This document shows positions 17,948-28,064 of a stretch of DNA of 64,000 nucleotides, piece after piece. The position numbers were made by a program, and so were the translations under genes. The notes under the pieces are model-generated. The model was not told where the DNA came from, made no database searches, and worked only from the letters and a program-made list of their open reading frames with translations. The DNA comes from Sphingomonas changnyeongensis. Its GTDB lineage: Bacteria; Pseudomonadota; Alphaproteobacteria; Sphingomonadales; Sphingomonadaceae. Location: NCBI RefSeq assembly GCF_009913435.1, contig NZ_CP047895.1, forward strand, positions 938,501 through 1,002,500, written 5' to 3'. How positions within the stretch are numbered: position 1 is the stretch's first letter; each line of letters starts with the position of its first letter.

Positions 17948-19243
17948 TCACCAGCGTTGTTCGAAGCGGTTGCGGAGATAGATGGCGACGGCGTTCATCG
18001 CGAGCAGGAACACCAGCAGCACGATGATCGCGGCCGAGGTCTTTTCGACAAAACCGCGGCTGACCTCGTCGGACCACAGGAAGATCTGCACGGGCAGCAC
18101 GGTCGCCGGATCGGAAATGCCGCCGGGCGGCGAGGCGATGAACGCCCGCATGCCGATCATCAGCAGCGGCGCGGTTTCGCCGAGCGCGCGGGCCATGCCG
18201 ATGATCGTGCCGGTCAGGATGCCCGGCAGGGCCAGCGGCAGGACATGGTGGAACACCACCTGGATGCGGCTGGCGCCGATGCCCAGCGCCGCGTCGCGGA
18301 TCGACGGCGGCACCGATTTGATCGCGTTGCGCCCGGCGATCACGATCACCGGCATGGTCATCAGCGCGAGCGTCAGCCCGCCGACCAGCGGGGCCGAGCG
18401 CGGCAGGTGCCAGGTGTTGAGGAAGATGGCGAGGCCCAGCAGCCCGAAGATGATCGAGGGCACCGCCGCCAGATTGTTGATCGACACCTCGATCAGGTCG
18501 GTCCAGCGGTTGCGGGGTGCATATTCCTCCAGATAGACTGCCGACAGCACGCCGATCGGAAAGGCGAGCGCAAGCGTGACCAGCATGGTCAGCAGCGAAC
18601 CCTTGAGCGCTCCCCAGATGCCGACCATCGCCGGGTCGGTCGCATCGGCATCGCTCAGGAAGGTGAGGTTGAAGCCGGTGCGCACCGCGCCCTTTGCGGC
18701 CAGCCGGGCATAATCCGCCTCGGCGCGCGCGGTGCCCTGATGCTTGGCCGCGACGTCGATGGCGTCGGCTGCCGGCACCCAGAGCGGGGCGGTGCGCGAC
18801 AGCACCGACGGATCGGCCTTGATCGCGCGGCGCAGTTCCAGCCATCCCGCCTCGGACAGCAGCCGCTCGCCGCCCGGCCCGAACTGCTGCACCGCCGTGC
18901 GGTTGACCAGATCCTCCAGCCCCGCGGTCGCGAGCAGCCGGTCGGCATCCGCGCCGCCCAGCATCGCCGGCGTGACGGTCAGCCCGGCGCGTGCGAAATC
19001 CACGTCCAGCCTGACCTCGGTGCGGGTGAAGCCGCGCCAGCCATTGGCGATCATCACGACCAGCAGAAAGGCAAGGAACGCCGCCGACAGCATCACCGCG
19101 CCCAGCCCGATCAGGCGGAACCGGCGTTCGGCGGCGTAGCGCCGCTTGATGCGGCGCTGCATCGCCGCACCTTTCCAGTCGGTCGGCGTGCGCCCGGCCT
19201 CGGTGCCGCGCGGGCGCACGCCGGCAAGAACCGTGTCACTCAT
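17948..19243 (-). CDS. pstA: Phosphate ABC transporter permease PstA
   Basis: A 431-residue permease. Six transmembrane helices form the C-terminal two thirds, with the EAA loop region ALGIGASRIQVVFHHVLPLA (about 305-325) and LGETAPLLMIG after it. Between the first helix and the rest is a long periplasmic insert of about 120 residues; the usual enterobacterial PstA is near 300 residues, and this enlarged form is seen in alphaproteobacteria. The start at 19243 overlaps the pstC stop by 8 bases. Confidence 0.94.
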   Translation of the reverse strand: MSDTVLAGVRPRGTEAGRTPTDWKGAAMQRRIKRRYAAERRFRLIGLGAVMLSAAFLAFLLVVMIANGWRGFTRTEVRLDVDFARAGLTVTPAMLGGADADRLLATAGLEDLVNRTAVQQFGPGGERLLSEAGWLELRRAIKADPSVLSRTAPLWVPAADAIDVAAKHQGTARAEADYARLAAKGAVRTGFNLTFLSDADATDPAMVGIWGALKGSLLTMLVTLALAFPIGVLSAVYLEEYAPRNRWTDLIEVSINNLAAVPSIIFGLLGLAIFLNTWHLPRSAPLVGGLTLALMTMPVIVIAGRNAIKSVPPSIRDAALGIGASRIQVVFHHVLPLALPGILTGTIIGMARALGETAPLLMIGMRAFIASPPGGISDPATVLPVQIFLWSDEVSRGFVEKTSAAIIVLLVFLLAMNAVAIYLRNRFEQRW

Positions 19244-20611
19244 AGGCTTCCCGATATTTTTTGACGACGCGCAGGGCGACGATGTTGAGCAAAAGCGTGA
19301 CGATGAACAGCACCAGCCCGAGCGCGAAGGCGGCGAGCGTCTTGGGGCTGTCAAACTCCTGATCCCCGGTCAGCAGCTGGACGATCTGGACGGTCACCGT
19401 CGTCACGCTGGCAAAGGGATTGGCGGTCAGGTTCGCGGTCAGCCCGGCGGCCATCACCACGATCATCGTCTCGCCGATCGCCCGGCTGACCGCCAGCAGC
19501 ACACCGCCGACGACGCCGGGCAGGGCCGCGGGCAGCAGCACGCGGCTGATCGTCTCCGACTGGGTGGCGCCCATGGCAAGCGAGCCGTCGCGCATCGCGC
19601 GCGGCACGGCGGCGATCGAATCATCGGCCATCGACGACACGAACGGGATGATCATCACCCCCATGACCAGCCCGGCGGCCAGCGCGCTTTCCGATGTCGC
19701 GCTGGCAAGGCCGAGCGCGGCCGCCGCGTCGCGCACGGCCGGGGCCACGGTCAGCGCCGCGAAATAGCCGTAAACGACGGTCGGCACGCCGGCCAGGATC
19801 TCGAGCACCGGCTTCATCCAGGCGCGCACCCCGGGGCGGCATATTGGGTCAGGTAGATCGCGCTCATCAGCCCGAGCGGGATCGCGACCAGCATCGCGAT
19901 GATCGCGCCGATGAAGATCGTGCCCCAGAACAGCGGCACCGCGCCGAACACGCGGTTGATGTCGCCGAACCCGGCCTGTTGCGGGCTCCAGCTGGTGCCG
20001 AACAGGAACCCGGCCGGCGACACCATCTGGAAGAAGCGCGCGGATTCGAACAGCAGCGACGCGATGATGCCGACGGTGGTGAGGATCGCGATCAGCGAGG
20101 CGAGCAGCAGACCGCCCATCACCAGCCGTTCGACGCGGGTGCGCGCGCGGAAATCGGCGCGGATGCGGGTGAACACGAACGCACCGCAGGCAAAGGCGAT
20201 CAGGATCGCCGTGGCACCGCCATAAAAGCCGAACCGCGCGGTTGCCGCCGCATAGGCCGGGGCCAGCTGCGCCGACAGCGGGTTGAACGCATTGGCCTGA
20301 CCCCCTGTGCCGATGCGCCGCGCCTCGCTCAGGATCGCCGCGCGGTCGACCGTTTCGGCAGGCAGCAGCTGTGCCGCCGGCGTCTGCAGGACGGCGTCGG
20401 TGACCAGCGCGGGGGCAAAGCTGCTCCACAGCGCGAGGAAGGCGAGCGCGGGCACCACCGTCCAGATCGCGACATACCAGCCATGATAGCCGGGCAGCGA
20501 ATGGGCGCGCACGCCCGGCACCGATGCTCGCGCCCGGGCGCGGGCACGCCCGGCTGCCCAGCCGACCAGGCCGAGACCGAGAATGAGGATAAGGGTCGAC
20601 AGCGGCGTCAT
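19236..20611 (-). CDS. pstC: Phosphate ABC transporter permease PstC (one frameshift)
   Basis: The partner permease of PstA. It has an N-terminal extra helix, a periplasmic insert of about 60 residues, and the membrane core with LVAIPLGLMSAIYLTQY and the EAA-like loop MGATQSETISRVLLPAALPG. The frame breaks inside CCCCGGGG at 19829-19836. One added base joins TQYAAP to RAWMKPVLEILAG and gives 458 residues. Because the other pst genes are intact, a sequence error is more likely than inactivation. It starts 3 bases after pstS. Confidence 0.92.
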
Positions 20612-20613
20612 CG

Positions 20614-21672
20614 TTATTTCAGCTCCGCCGGATCAAGCGGGGTCAGCTCGGTCGCCACCCGCGCATTGGCAGCCATCACCGCAGGCGGCGCGGGGATCAG
20701 GTCGCGGCGCGACAGGTAGGAACCGGGTCGCCAGCCAATCGCATATTCGCCGATGAACTCGCGCAGCCCCGGCACCGCGGCCAGATGCGCTTTTTTGACA
20801 TAGATGAACAGCGGCCGTGCGCCCGGATAGCTGCCGTCCTGGATCGTCGCGACCGACGGCATCACCCCCTGGATCGCCACCCCGCGCAGCGTGTCGAGAT
20901 TTTCCTCGAGAAAGCTGTAGCCAAAGGCCCCGATCGCGGTCGGGTTCACGTTGAGCTTCTGGACGATCAGATTGTCATTCTCGCCCGAATCGACATAGGC
21001 CCCGTCGTCGCGCAGCTTTGCGCAGATATTCTCGAACTTTTTCGGGTCGCTGCTCTTGAGCGCGCGGGTCGCCGGATCGGTCTCGCACCCCGGTTTCAGC
21101 ACCAGCTCGACCAGCGAATCGCGCGTGCCCGACGTGCTCGATGGGCCATAGACCTTGATCGGCACCGCCGGCAGCGCGGGGTTGATGTCGCGCCAGGTGC
21201 GCGCGGTGTTGGGGCGCCCGAACGGGGCGGCGGCGATGGCGCGGTAGACATCGGCTTCGCTGAGCGCGAGGCGCGGGCCGTTCTTCGCTTGCGCAAATGC
21301 CAGGCCATCGACGCCGATCTGCAGCTCGATCACCTCGGTCACGCCGTTGCGCACGCAATCGGCATGTTCGGAGGCCTTGATGCGCCGCGATGCGTTTTCG
21401 ATATCGGGATAGGCCGCACCCACGCCGGCGCAGAACAGCTTCATCCCCGCGCCGGTGCCGGTCGATTCGACAATCGGCGCCTGGAACTGCGTGAATTTGC
21501 GGACAAACTGTTCCGCGACCGCCGTGGTGAAGGGATAGACGGTCGATGATCCCACGACCCGGATCTGCGCGCGCGCGCCGGTGCCGCCGTCATCGGCCGC
21601 ATCCTGGCAGGCCGACAGCGCAGCCGCGGCAACACCCAGCCCCGCGGCCAGAAACGCCCTGGTCACTTTCAT
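20614..21672 (-). CDS. pstS: Periplasmic phosphate-binding lipoprotein PstS
   Basis: A 352-residue phosphate-binding protein of the high-affinity Pst transporter. It has a lipoprotein signal with lipobox LSAC (Cys22). Phosphate-loop motifs are VGSSTVYPF (about 40-48), STGTGAGMKLF and the helix-start STSGTRDSLVEL that grips phosphate. It heads the pst operon; a Pho-box-like triplet lies about 85-115 bases upstream of its ATG, so expression is probably induced by PhoB under phosphate starvation. Confidence 0.95.
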   Translation of the reverse strand: MKVTRAFLAAGLGVAAAALSACQDAADDGGTGARAQIRVVGSSTVYPFTTAVAEQFVRKFTQFQAPIVESTGTGAGMKLFCAGVGAAYPDIENASRRIKASEHADCVRNGVTEVIELQIGVDGLAFAQAKNGPRLALSEADVYRAIAAAPFGRPNTARTWRDINPALPAVPIKVYGPSSTSGTRDSLVELVLKPGCETDPATRALKSSDPKKFENICAKLRDDGAYVDSGENDNLIVQKLNVNPTAIGAFGYSFLEENLDTLRGVAIQGVMPSVATIQDGSYPGARPLFIYVKKAHLAAVPGLREFIGEYAIGWRPGSYLSRRDLIPAPPAVMAANARVATELTPLDPAELK

Positions 21673-21745
21673 CTGAAACTCAGTCCCAATCGCTTGGTGG
21701 CGGTGTGCGACCCGCCAGCCCCCGTCATTCGCGGCTAGCAGCCAA

Positions 21746-22989
21746 TCAGACGCTTCCTGTTACAGTGCTGTTACCGTTTGATGACAGCCGCAGCGGCGCG
21801 GGCGGCAGCAGCGCGCTGACCGTCGTGCCCCTGCCCAGTGTCGACTGGATGTCGAGCCGCCCGCGATGCCGTTCGATGATGTGCTTGACGATGGCAAGGC
21901 CAAGGCCGGTGCCGCCAAGCGCCCGGCTGCGGCTCGAATCGACGCGGTAGAAGCGCTCGGTCAGGCGCGGCAGATGTTCGGGCGCGATCCCTTCGCCCTC
22001 GTCCTCGACGCTCAGCCGGATCATCGACCCCGGCCCGCGCGCCAGGCTGACGGTGATCGGCGTGCCCGGCCGGCCATATTTCATCGCATTGTTGATCAGA
22101 TTGTGCAGCACCTGCGACAGTTGCGCCCGGTCGCCGGCGACAAAGGGCAGGCTTTCATCAATGTCGGTCACGATGTCGCGGCCGCGCTCGCCGCGCTGGT
22201 CGCGCAGCACGGCATGGGTTTCCGCGATCAGGCCGGCCATGTCGATCGCGGTGTCGGGCGCCCGGTATTTCTCGGCCTCGATCCGCGACAGCGACATCAG
22301 ATCATCGACCAGCCGCTGCATCCGCTGCGCCTCGTCATGCATGATCTTCAGGAACCGCTTGCGCACGGCGACGTCGCCGCCGGCCTTTTCATCGTCCAGT
22401 GTCTCGACATAGCCGAGGATCGCCGACAGCGGCGTGCGCAGTTCGTGGCTGGCATTGGCGACGAAATCGACGCGCATCTTTTCCGCCGCATGGCCGGCGC
22501 TGCGGTCGACGAGATGGACGAGCCGCCGCGCGTCGGGGAGCATCGCCACCTGCATTTCCCAACGCGTGTCGCGCCCGCCCAGCCCGACCAGCTCGGTCGG
22601 CTGCGCATCGGCGGGCGATGCGCCGGCCAGCAGCCGCTCGGCCGCCGCCGGGTGGCGGATGGCGATGCGTGCATCCTCGCCCACCACATGTTCGCCAAGC
22701 AGCGTCCGCGCCGCGCGGTTGGCCGCTGCCACCCGCCCGTCGCCGACCAGCAGCACCGGATCGGCAATCGCGTCCAGAATGGCCTCCAGCGGATCGTCGG
22801 CGCTGCCCGACGGGGCAGGCGCGGGGGCCGGGGCACAGCCGGCTCCGGCATCTGTTGCGGCCACAGCGCGACCAGCATGGCGATGCCGACCGTCAGATTG
22901 GCCCCCAGCACCAGCCCCGACGCGCCGAGCAGCGCGCCCGCGATCAGCCCACCCAGCTGGATCAGGACGGCAAGCAGGATGCGGTCCAT
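21746..22989 (-). CDS. phoR: Phosphate regulon sensor kinase PhoR (one frameshift)
   Basis: A membrane histidine kinase. The N-terminal membrane hairpin (MDRILLAVL to about residue 45) precedes a PAS domain (ILDAIADPVLLVGDG), the H-box VANASHELRTPLS, the N-box HNLINNAMKYG and the G-box GGTGLGLAIVKHI. The frame breaks in a C/G-rich run near 22826-22836, in the linker between the membrane hairpin and the PAS domain. One added base gives 414 residues. Its ATG overlaps the gph stop by one base. It phosphorylates PhoB in phosphate starvation. Confidence 0.92.
21755..21787 (-). promoter_or_regulatory. Pho-box-like triplet upstream of pstS
   Basis: Read on the minus strand, three 7-base units CTGTCAT, CGGTAAC and CTGTAAC are each followed by 4 bases (CAAA, AGCA, AGGA), i.e. 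an 11-base period. This is the known PhoB-binding layout of direct CTGTCAT-type repeats. It overlaps the last codons of phoR and lies 83 bases or more upstream of the pstS ATG at 21672. Binding by the PhoB encoded in the same cluster is inferred. Confidence 0.7.
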
Positions 22990-23710
22990 CAGCGCGGCTC
23001 CTGAGCGGGCACGGCCAGGGCCAGCCGGTCGAGCACGGGGATCAGCTCGTGATAGCCGTCGATCACCGCATCCGCGCCCAGATCCTCGACCGGGCCGGAC
23101 AGAAAGCCGAAGCTGACCGCGATCACCGGCACCCCGGCGGCGCGGGCGGCGGCGACGTCATAGACCGAATCGCCCAGAAACGCCGCCCGGCCGCCGCCCA
23201 GCCGCTCGATCATTGCGTGGATGGGGGCGGGGCTGGGCTTGGCATTGCCCTTGCCCAGCGTGTCGCCGCCGATCAGCGTGTCGAACCGGTCGATCAGCCC
23301 CAGATCGGTCAGCAGCGTGCGCGCGAAGCTTTCGAATTTGTTGGTCACGACCGCCAGCCTCGTCCCGCGCGCCGCCAGCGCGTCGAGCGCCGCGACCATG
23401 CCCGGATAGGGCACCGACCCGTCGGCGAGATTGGCCCCATACCAGTCGAGCAGCAGCCGGTAGAGCCGGCGGAACTCCGCCTCCTCGGCCCCGCCGCTCA
23501 GGGCCAGGCCCCGTTCCAGCATCAGCTTCGCGCCGCCGCCGATCATCGGCCTGACCTGATCGGGGGCGATCAGCGGCCGCCCGCCGGCGGCAAGCGCATG
23601 GTTGACCGCGCGCGCCAGCGTCGCGCTGGTGTCGATCAGCGTGCCGTCGAGATCGAAGCCGACAATATCAAAGCCGATGTCGCCAATGGCCGGGGCGGGA
23701 CTGTCGCCAT
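22989..23710 (-). CDS. gph: HAD-family phosphoglycolate phosphatase-like protein (probable frameshift near start)
   Basis: A HAD hydrolase with motif I FDLDGTLID, motif II TNK, motif III K in GKGNAKPSP, and motif IV FLGDSVYDV. The small helical cap after motif I matches Gph, which removes phosphate from 2-phosphoglycolate. The best start, ATG at 23710 behind AGGGAG, is one base out of frame with the body; restoring one base between 23697 and 23707 gives 240 residues. Without a frameshift the start would be ATG 23789. Its stop overlaps the phoR start, so it may belong to the Pho cluster transcript. Confidence 0.82.
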
Positions 23711-23804
23711 GGGTTCTCCCTGCTGGGCCGGGTGCCGCGCGATCGGCCCGGTCCCCATCGCCGCCCCTTGCCCCGCCCCGGCCCGCCATGGCAAGCGCGG
23801 CCGT

Positions 23805-25160
23805 GTGACACAGCCAGCCAATCTCGCCGCCATCGTGCTCGCCGCCGGCAAGGGCACAAGGATGAAATCCGCGCTGCACAAGGTGCTCCACCCGCTCGCC
23901 GGGCGGCCGATGCTGATGCACCTGCTCGACAGCCTTGCCGCACTCGGCCCGGCGCGGGTGGTGACGGTGGTCGGCAGCGGCCGCGACCAGCTGGAACGGG
24001 CGCTGGCAGGGCGCGACGTCAGCCTTGCCGTGCAGGAACCGCAGCTCGGCACCGGCCATGCCGTCCAGCAGGCGGAAGCCGCGCTTGCCGGGTTCGACGG
24101 CACGGTGCTGATCCTTTACGGCGACGCGCCGCTGGTTTCGTCCGCAACCATGGCGCGGCTGGCGGCGCGGCTCGACGCCGACGACCGGCCCGCGGTGGCG
24201 GTGCTCGGCTTCCGGCCCGCCGATCCGGGGGCCTATGGCCGCATCATCGCGACGCCCGACGGGCGGATCGAAAAGATGGTCGAGCACAAGGATGCCTCGC
24301 CCGCCGAACGCGCGGTGACCTTGTGCAATTCGGGGCTGATGGCGGTCCGCGCCGCCGACCTGTTCGCGCTGCTCGCCCGGGTGGGCAACGACAATGCCGC
24401 CGGCGAATATTATCTGCCCGACATCGTCATGCTGGCGACCGCCGATGGCCGGGCCTGTGCGGTGATCGAAACCGATGCCGACGAGGTGGCGGGCGTCAAC
24501 AGCCGGGGCGAACTGGCGGCGATGGAGGCGCGGTGGCAGCAGGCCCGGCGTGCCCGCGCGATGGCCGATGGCGTCACGCTGGTCGCGCCCGAAACGGTAT
24601 GGTTTTCGCACGACACGCAGCTTGGCCGTGACGTGGTGATCGAACCGCATGTCGTGTTCGGCACCGGGGTCGAGGTGGCCGACGGCGCGGTGATCCGCGC
24701 ATTCAGCCATCTGGAGGGCGCGTCGGTCGGCCCAGGGGCGGAAATCGGCCCCTATGCGCGGCTGCGCCCCGGCACCGTGCTTGGCCGCGGTGTGAAGATC
24801 GGCAATTTCGTCGAGGTGAAAAAGGCGCGGCTGGGCGACGGGGCCAAGGCCAATCACCTGTCCTATCTGGGCGATGCGGAAATCGGCGCGGGGGCCAATG
24901 TCGGCGCGGGGACGATCACCTGCAACTATGACGGGTTTCTCAAGCACCGCACGCAGATTGGCGCGGGGGCGTTCATCGGCTCGAACAGCGCGCTCGTCGC
25001 CCCGGTCGCGATCGGCGACGGTGCGATCGTCGCCGCCGGATCGGTGGTGACCGCCGATGTGCCCGCAGATGCGCTGGCGCTCGGCCGGGCCGGGCAGACG
25101 GTCAAGCCCGGCTGGGCGGCGCGGTTCCGGACGATGATGGCGGCGCGGCGCGCCTCCTGA
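23805..25160 (+). CDS. glmU: Bifunctional UDP-N-acetylglucosamine pyrophosphorylase / glucosamine-1-phosphate acetyltransferase GlmU
   Basis: Makes UDP-GlcNAc for peptidoglycan and lipopolysaccharide. The uridyltransferase domain starts at once (AAIVLAAGKGTRMKS, residues 8-22), with LYGDAPL and the GYAR-like AYGRII following. The C-terminal left-handed helix has hexapeptide repeats, KIGNFVEVKKA and the acetyltransferase NYDGFLKHRT. I use GTG at 23805, giving 451 residues, the normal size; no ATG in frame fits. It is followed by glmS. Confidence 0.95.
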   Translation: MTQPANLAAIVLAAGKGTRMKSALHKVLHPLAGRPMLMHLLDSLAALGPARVVTVVGSGRDQLERALAGRDVSLAVQEPQLGTGHAVQQAEAALAGFDGTVLILYGDAPLVSSATMARLAARLDADDRPAVAVLGFRPADPGAYGRIIATPDGRIEKMVEHKDASPAERAVTLCNSGLMAVRAADLFALLARVGNDNAAGEYYLPDIVMLATADGRACAVIETDADEVAGVNSRGELAAMEARWQQARRARAMADGVTLVAPETVWFSHDTQLGRDVVIEPHVVFGTGVEVADGAVIRAFSHLEGASVGPGAEIGPYARLRPGTVLGRGVKIGNFVEVKKARLGDGAKANHLSYLGDAEIGAGANVGAGTITCNYDGFLKHRTQIGAGAFIGSNSALVAPVAIGDGAIVAAGSVVTADVPADALALGRAGQTVKPGWAARFRTMMAARRAS

Positions 25161-25295
25161 TCATGCTGGCTGATCGTGCTGGCTGAGCGCGCTGCGTGAT
25201 CCGCATGGGCGGGGCCGGCTGGCGCGGACCGGGCGGCGCAGCTATGCGGTTGGGCGCGCGGACCTGAAACCAATCAACTGAAAGAGCCTTGATCT

Positions 25296-27131
25296 ATGTG
25301 CGGCATCATCGCGATCCTTGGCAGCCATGACGTCGCCGACCGGCTGGTCGACGGGCTGAGGCGGCTTGAATATCGCGGCTATGATTCCGCCGGCGTCGCG
25401 ACCGTGCATGACGGCCGGATCGACCGCCGCCGCGCCGAGGGCAAGCTGGTCAATCTTGCCCGCAAGCTGGCCGGCGATCCGCTGCCCGGTCTGGTGGGGA
25501 TCGCGCACACCCGCTGGGCGACGCACGGCGCGCCGACCGAGGACAATGCCCATCCCCATGCCGCCGGGCGCGTCACGCTGGTGCACAACGGGATCATCGA
25601 GAATTTCAAGCCGCTGCGCGACGAGCTGATCGCCGATGGCCGCGTGTTCACCAGCCAGACCGATACCGAGGTCGTCGCCCATCTGATCGACCGCGAACTG
25701 GCGGCGGGCCATGATCCGGAATCGGCGGTGCGCCGGGTGCTGCCGCGCCTGCACGGCGCGTTCGCGCTCGCCGTGCTGTTCCAGGATCATCCCGATCTGC
25801 TGATCGGCGCGCGGCTCGGCTCGCCGCTGGTGCTTGGGCATGGCGAGGGCGAAGGCGAGGGCGAGATCTATCTCGGCTCCGATGCGCTCGCGCTGGCGCC
25901 GCTCACTCAGAAGATCGCCTATCTGGACGAAGGCGACTGGGTCGTCATCCGGCGCGGCGGCGCGACGGTCTATGATCGCGACAACCGCCCGGTCGACCGG
26001 CCGGTCACGCTGTCGGGCATCACCGGCGCGCTGATCGACAAGGGCAATCACCGCCATTTCATGCAGAAGGAGATTTACGAGCAGCCGGTCGTCGTCGCCC
26101 AGACGCTCAGCTCCTATCTGCGCCCGGTCGAGGAACAGGTGGCGCTGCCCGATCTCGGCTTTGATCTCAGCCGTATCGGCCGCGTCGCGATCGTCGCCTG
26201 CGGCACCGCCTCCTATGTCGGTGCGATCGGCAAATACTGGATCGAGCAGCTGGCGCGCGTGCCGGTCGAGGTCGATGTCGCCTCGGAGTTCCGCTACCGC
26301 GAACCCGTGCTCGGCCCCGACATGCTCGGCCTCGTCATTTCCCAGTCGGGCGAGACGGCGGATACGCTTGCGGCCCTGCGGCACATGAAGGCCGAGGGGG
26401 TGACGGTTGCCGGCATCATCAACGTGCCGACCAGCTCGATGGCGCGCGAGGTAGATCTGCTGCTGCCGACCCATGCCGGGCCGGAAATCGGCGTCGCCTC
26501 GACCAAGGCGTTCACCTGCCAGCTGGCGGTGATGGCCGCCCTGGCCGTCAACCTCGCCCGCGCGCGGGGCCGGCTGAACCCCGCCGAGGAGGCGGAGATC
26601 GTCCGCCAGCTGGCCGAAGTGCCGGCGGCGATGAATGCCGCCCTTGCCCATGATGCCGAGATCGAGGCGATGGCGCCGACGATCGCCGGTGCACGCGACG
26701 TGCTTTATCTGGGGCGCGGGCCGGATTATCCGCTGGCGCTGGAAGGGGCGCTGAAGCTCAAGGAAATCAGCTACATCCACGCCGAAGGCTATGCCGCCGG
26801 CGAGATGAAGCACGGGCCGATCGCGCTGATTGACGATCAGGTGCCTGTCGTGGTGATCGCGCCGTCGGGGCCGCTGTTCGACAAGACGGTGTCGAACATG
26901 CAGGAAGTCCGCGCGCGCGGCGGCAAGGTGGTGCTGATTTCCGACGCCGACGGGCTGGCCCAAGCGGGCGACGGGCTGCTGGCGTCGATCGAAATGCCGC
27001 GCGTCCACCCGCTGATCGCCCCGCTCGTCTATGCGGTGCCGGTGCAGCTGCTCGCCTACCATGTCGCAGTCGCCAAGGGCACCGATGTCGACCAGCCGCG
27101 CAACCTGGCGAAGAGCGTCACCGTCGAGTGA
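25296..27131 (+). CDS. glmS: Glucosamine-6-phosphate synthase GlmS (isomerising)
   Basis: Converts fructose-6-phosphate and glutamine to glucosamine-6-phosphate, the step before GlmM and GlmU. Cys2 (MCGIIAILG) is the glutaminase nucleophile, RRLEYRGYDSAGVA follows at about 25, and two SIS domains fill the C-terminal half, with SQSGETADTLAA binding the sugar phosphate. The C-terminal NLAKSVTVE is invariant in the family. 606 residues is standard. No glmS ribozyme was seen upstream. It lies 135 bases downstream of glmU. Confidence 0.98.
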   Translation: MCGIIAILGSHDVADRLVDGLRRLEYRGYDSAGVATVHDGRIDRRRAEGKLVNLARKLAGDPLPGLVGIAHTRWATHGAPTEDNAHPHAAGRVTLVHNGIIENFKPLRDELIADGRVFTSQTDTEVVAHLIDRELAAGHDPESAVRRVLPRLHGAFALAVLFQDHPDLLIGARLGSPLVLGHGEGEGEGEIYLGSDALALAPLTQKIAYLDEGDWVVIRRGGATVYDRDNRPVDRPVTLSGITGALIDKGNHRHFMQKEIYEQPVVVAQTLSSYLRPVEEQVALPDLGFDLSRIGRVAIVACGTASYVGAIGKYWIEQLARVPVEVDVASEFRYREPVLGPDMLGLVISQSGETADTLAALRHMKAEGVTVAGIINVPTSSMAREVDLLLPTHAGPEIGVASTKAFTCQLAVMAALAVNLARARGRLNPAEEAEIVRQLAEVPAAMNAALAHDAEIEAMAPTIAGARDVLYLGRGPDYPLALEGALKLKEISYIHAEGYAAGEMKHGPIALIDDQVPVVVIAPSGPLFDKTVSNMQEVRARGGKVVLISDADGLAQAGDGLLASIEMPRVHPLIAPLVYAVPVQLLAYHVAVAKGTDVDQPRNLAKSVTVE

Positions 27132-27338
27132 TGATTTGACCGGCTGGGTGCCGCTGAACCCCTGATGACGGATTTTGCCGCAACCAGCCTGGTCGTGGCG
27201 TCATCCGTCAGTGTGGAGGGGCTCGGGTCGTTCAGCGCTCAGGGCGTTAAGCCGCGACCGATGGCAGCATTATCGTGCCGCGTTGCACCCGCCAGCGTCC
27301 AAGCCGGCGGGTACAATATTTTCAGATCCGCGACGCGG

Positions 27339-28064
27339 TCAGGCGCAGCGTACCGAGGTGCCGTTCCGGCGACGTAGCGTCATGCCTGTCAGGCCGAACC
27401 CGCCGATCATCATCGCCCAGGTCGCTGGTTCCGGAATGGCGGCGAAGCTCGTGTCGATGTGCAGACGGAAAGCCAGATCGACGTCATTCTTTGTAAAATC
27501 GTCGACCGACAATTTTCGAGTCCGCTCCCAATTCGGATTTTGGGACAGCTTCTTAAAGGCTTTTCCACCAGCATAGAGCGACTCGGAAGGACCATAAAGC
27601 CCGACCCAGTCGATGGTTTGATTGCGACCCAGGCCTGGGATCAAGCCGGCCTCGTTCCACACGATGAAGCCCTTCGCTCCCGTTGTGAGAAATATGTTCG
27701 CGCTACTGACGTCGACCGAAACCCAACGAAAAGACGGGCCCAGGTCCGCCGGGGCTGTGAACGTCGTTTTGGTAAGACGCGAGCCGCCGGGCCGATCAAA
27801 CAAACTTAGTTCGAATTCAGGATCGGGGCCGTTCGGTATAAATCCGCGGGTTAGCAGGAGGTCGACTGACAGCAGCTTGCCAGTATATTCCGCAGTGTAG
27901 GTCTGTCCTATCTGAGAGTCGCCCGAAAAAAGGGACGGATTGTCAAAAAAGAACTCTGTATCCGCCGGCCGAAAGCCTGCGGCAGGCCAACGTTGGATAA
28001 CGACCTCCGCTTGAGCCGCGCTGTGAACAGTCATTGCGGCGAGAAGAGCCAGAAAAAATCTCAT
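27339..28064 (-). CDS. PEP-CTERM sorting-domain protein of unknown function
   Basis: A 241-residue secreted protein with a signal peptide (cleavage near AAQAE, residue 19), a beta-rich body, and a C-terminal PEP-CTERM tail: IPEPATWAMMIGGFGLTG then RRRN. Such tails are recognised by an exosortase, which is not in this window. The body has no motif I recognise. Base composition is unlike its neighbours: bases 27481-27540 contain 26 G+C of 60. GGGGGAAAT precedes the ATG. The low GC suggests recent acquisition. Confidence 0.75.
   Translation of the reverse strand: MRFFLALLAAMTVHSAAQAEVVIQRWPAAGFRPADTEFFFDNPSLFSGDSQIGQTYTAEYTGKLLSVDLLLTRGFIPNGPDPEFELSLFDRPGGSRLTKTTFTAPADLGPSFRWVSVDVSSANIFLTTGAKGFIVWNEAGLIPGLGRNQTIDWVGLYGPSESLYAGGKAFKKLSQNPNWERTRKLSVDDFTKNDVDLAFRLHIDTSFAAIPEPATWAMMIGGFGLTGMTLRRRNGTSVRCA

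Noticed and set aside
22434-23804. A long in-frame extension upstream of glmU that runs over gph and phoR
   Set aside because: It reads antisense through two real genes; GlmU homology begins at the GTG at 23805.
25161-25295. Possible glmS leader ribozyme or riboswitch
   Set aside because: The 135-base gap shows no recognisable ribozyme core, and glmS ribozymes are typical of Gram-positive bacteria.
27165-27377. Small plus-strand frame between glmS and the PEP-CTERM gene
   Set aside because: No ribosome site, no motif, and it overlaps the 3' end of the opposite gene.
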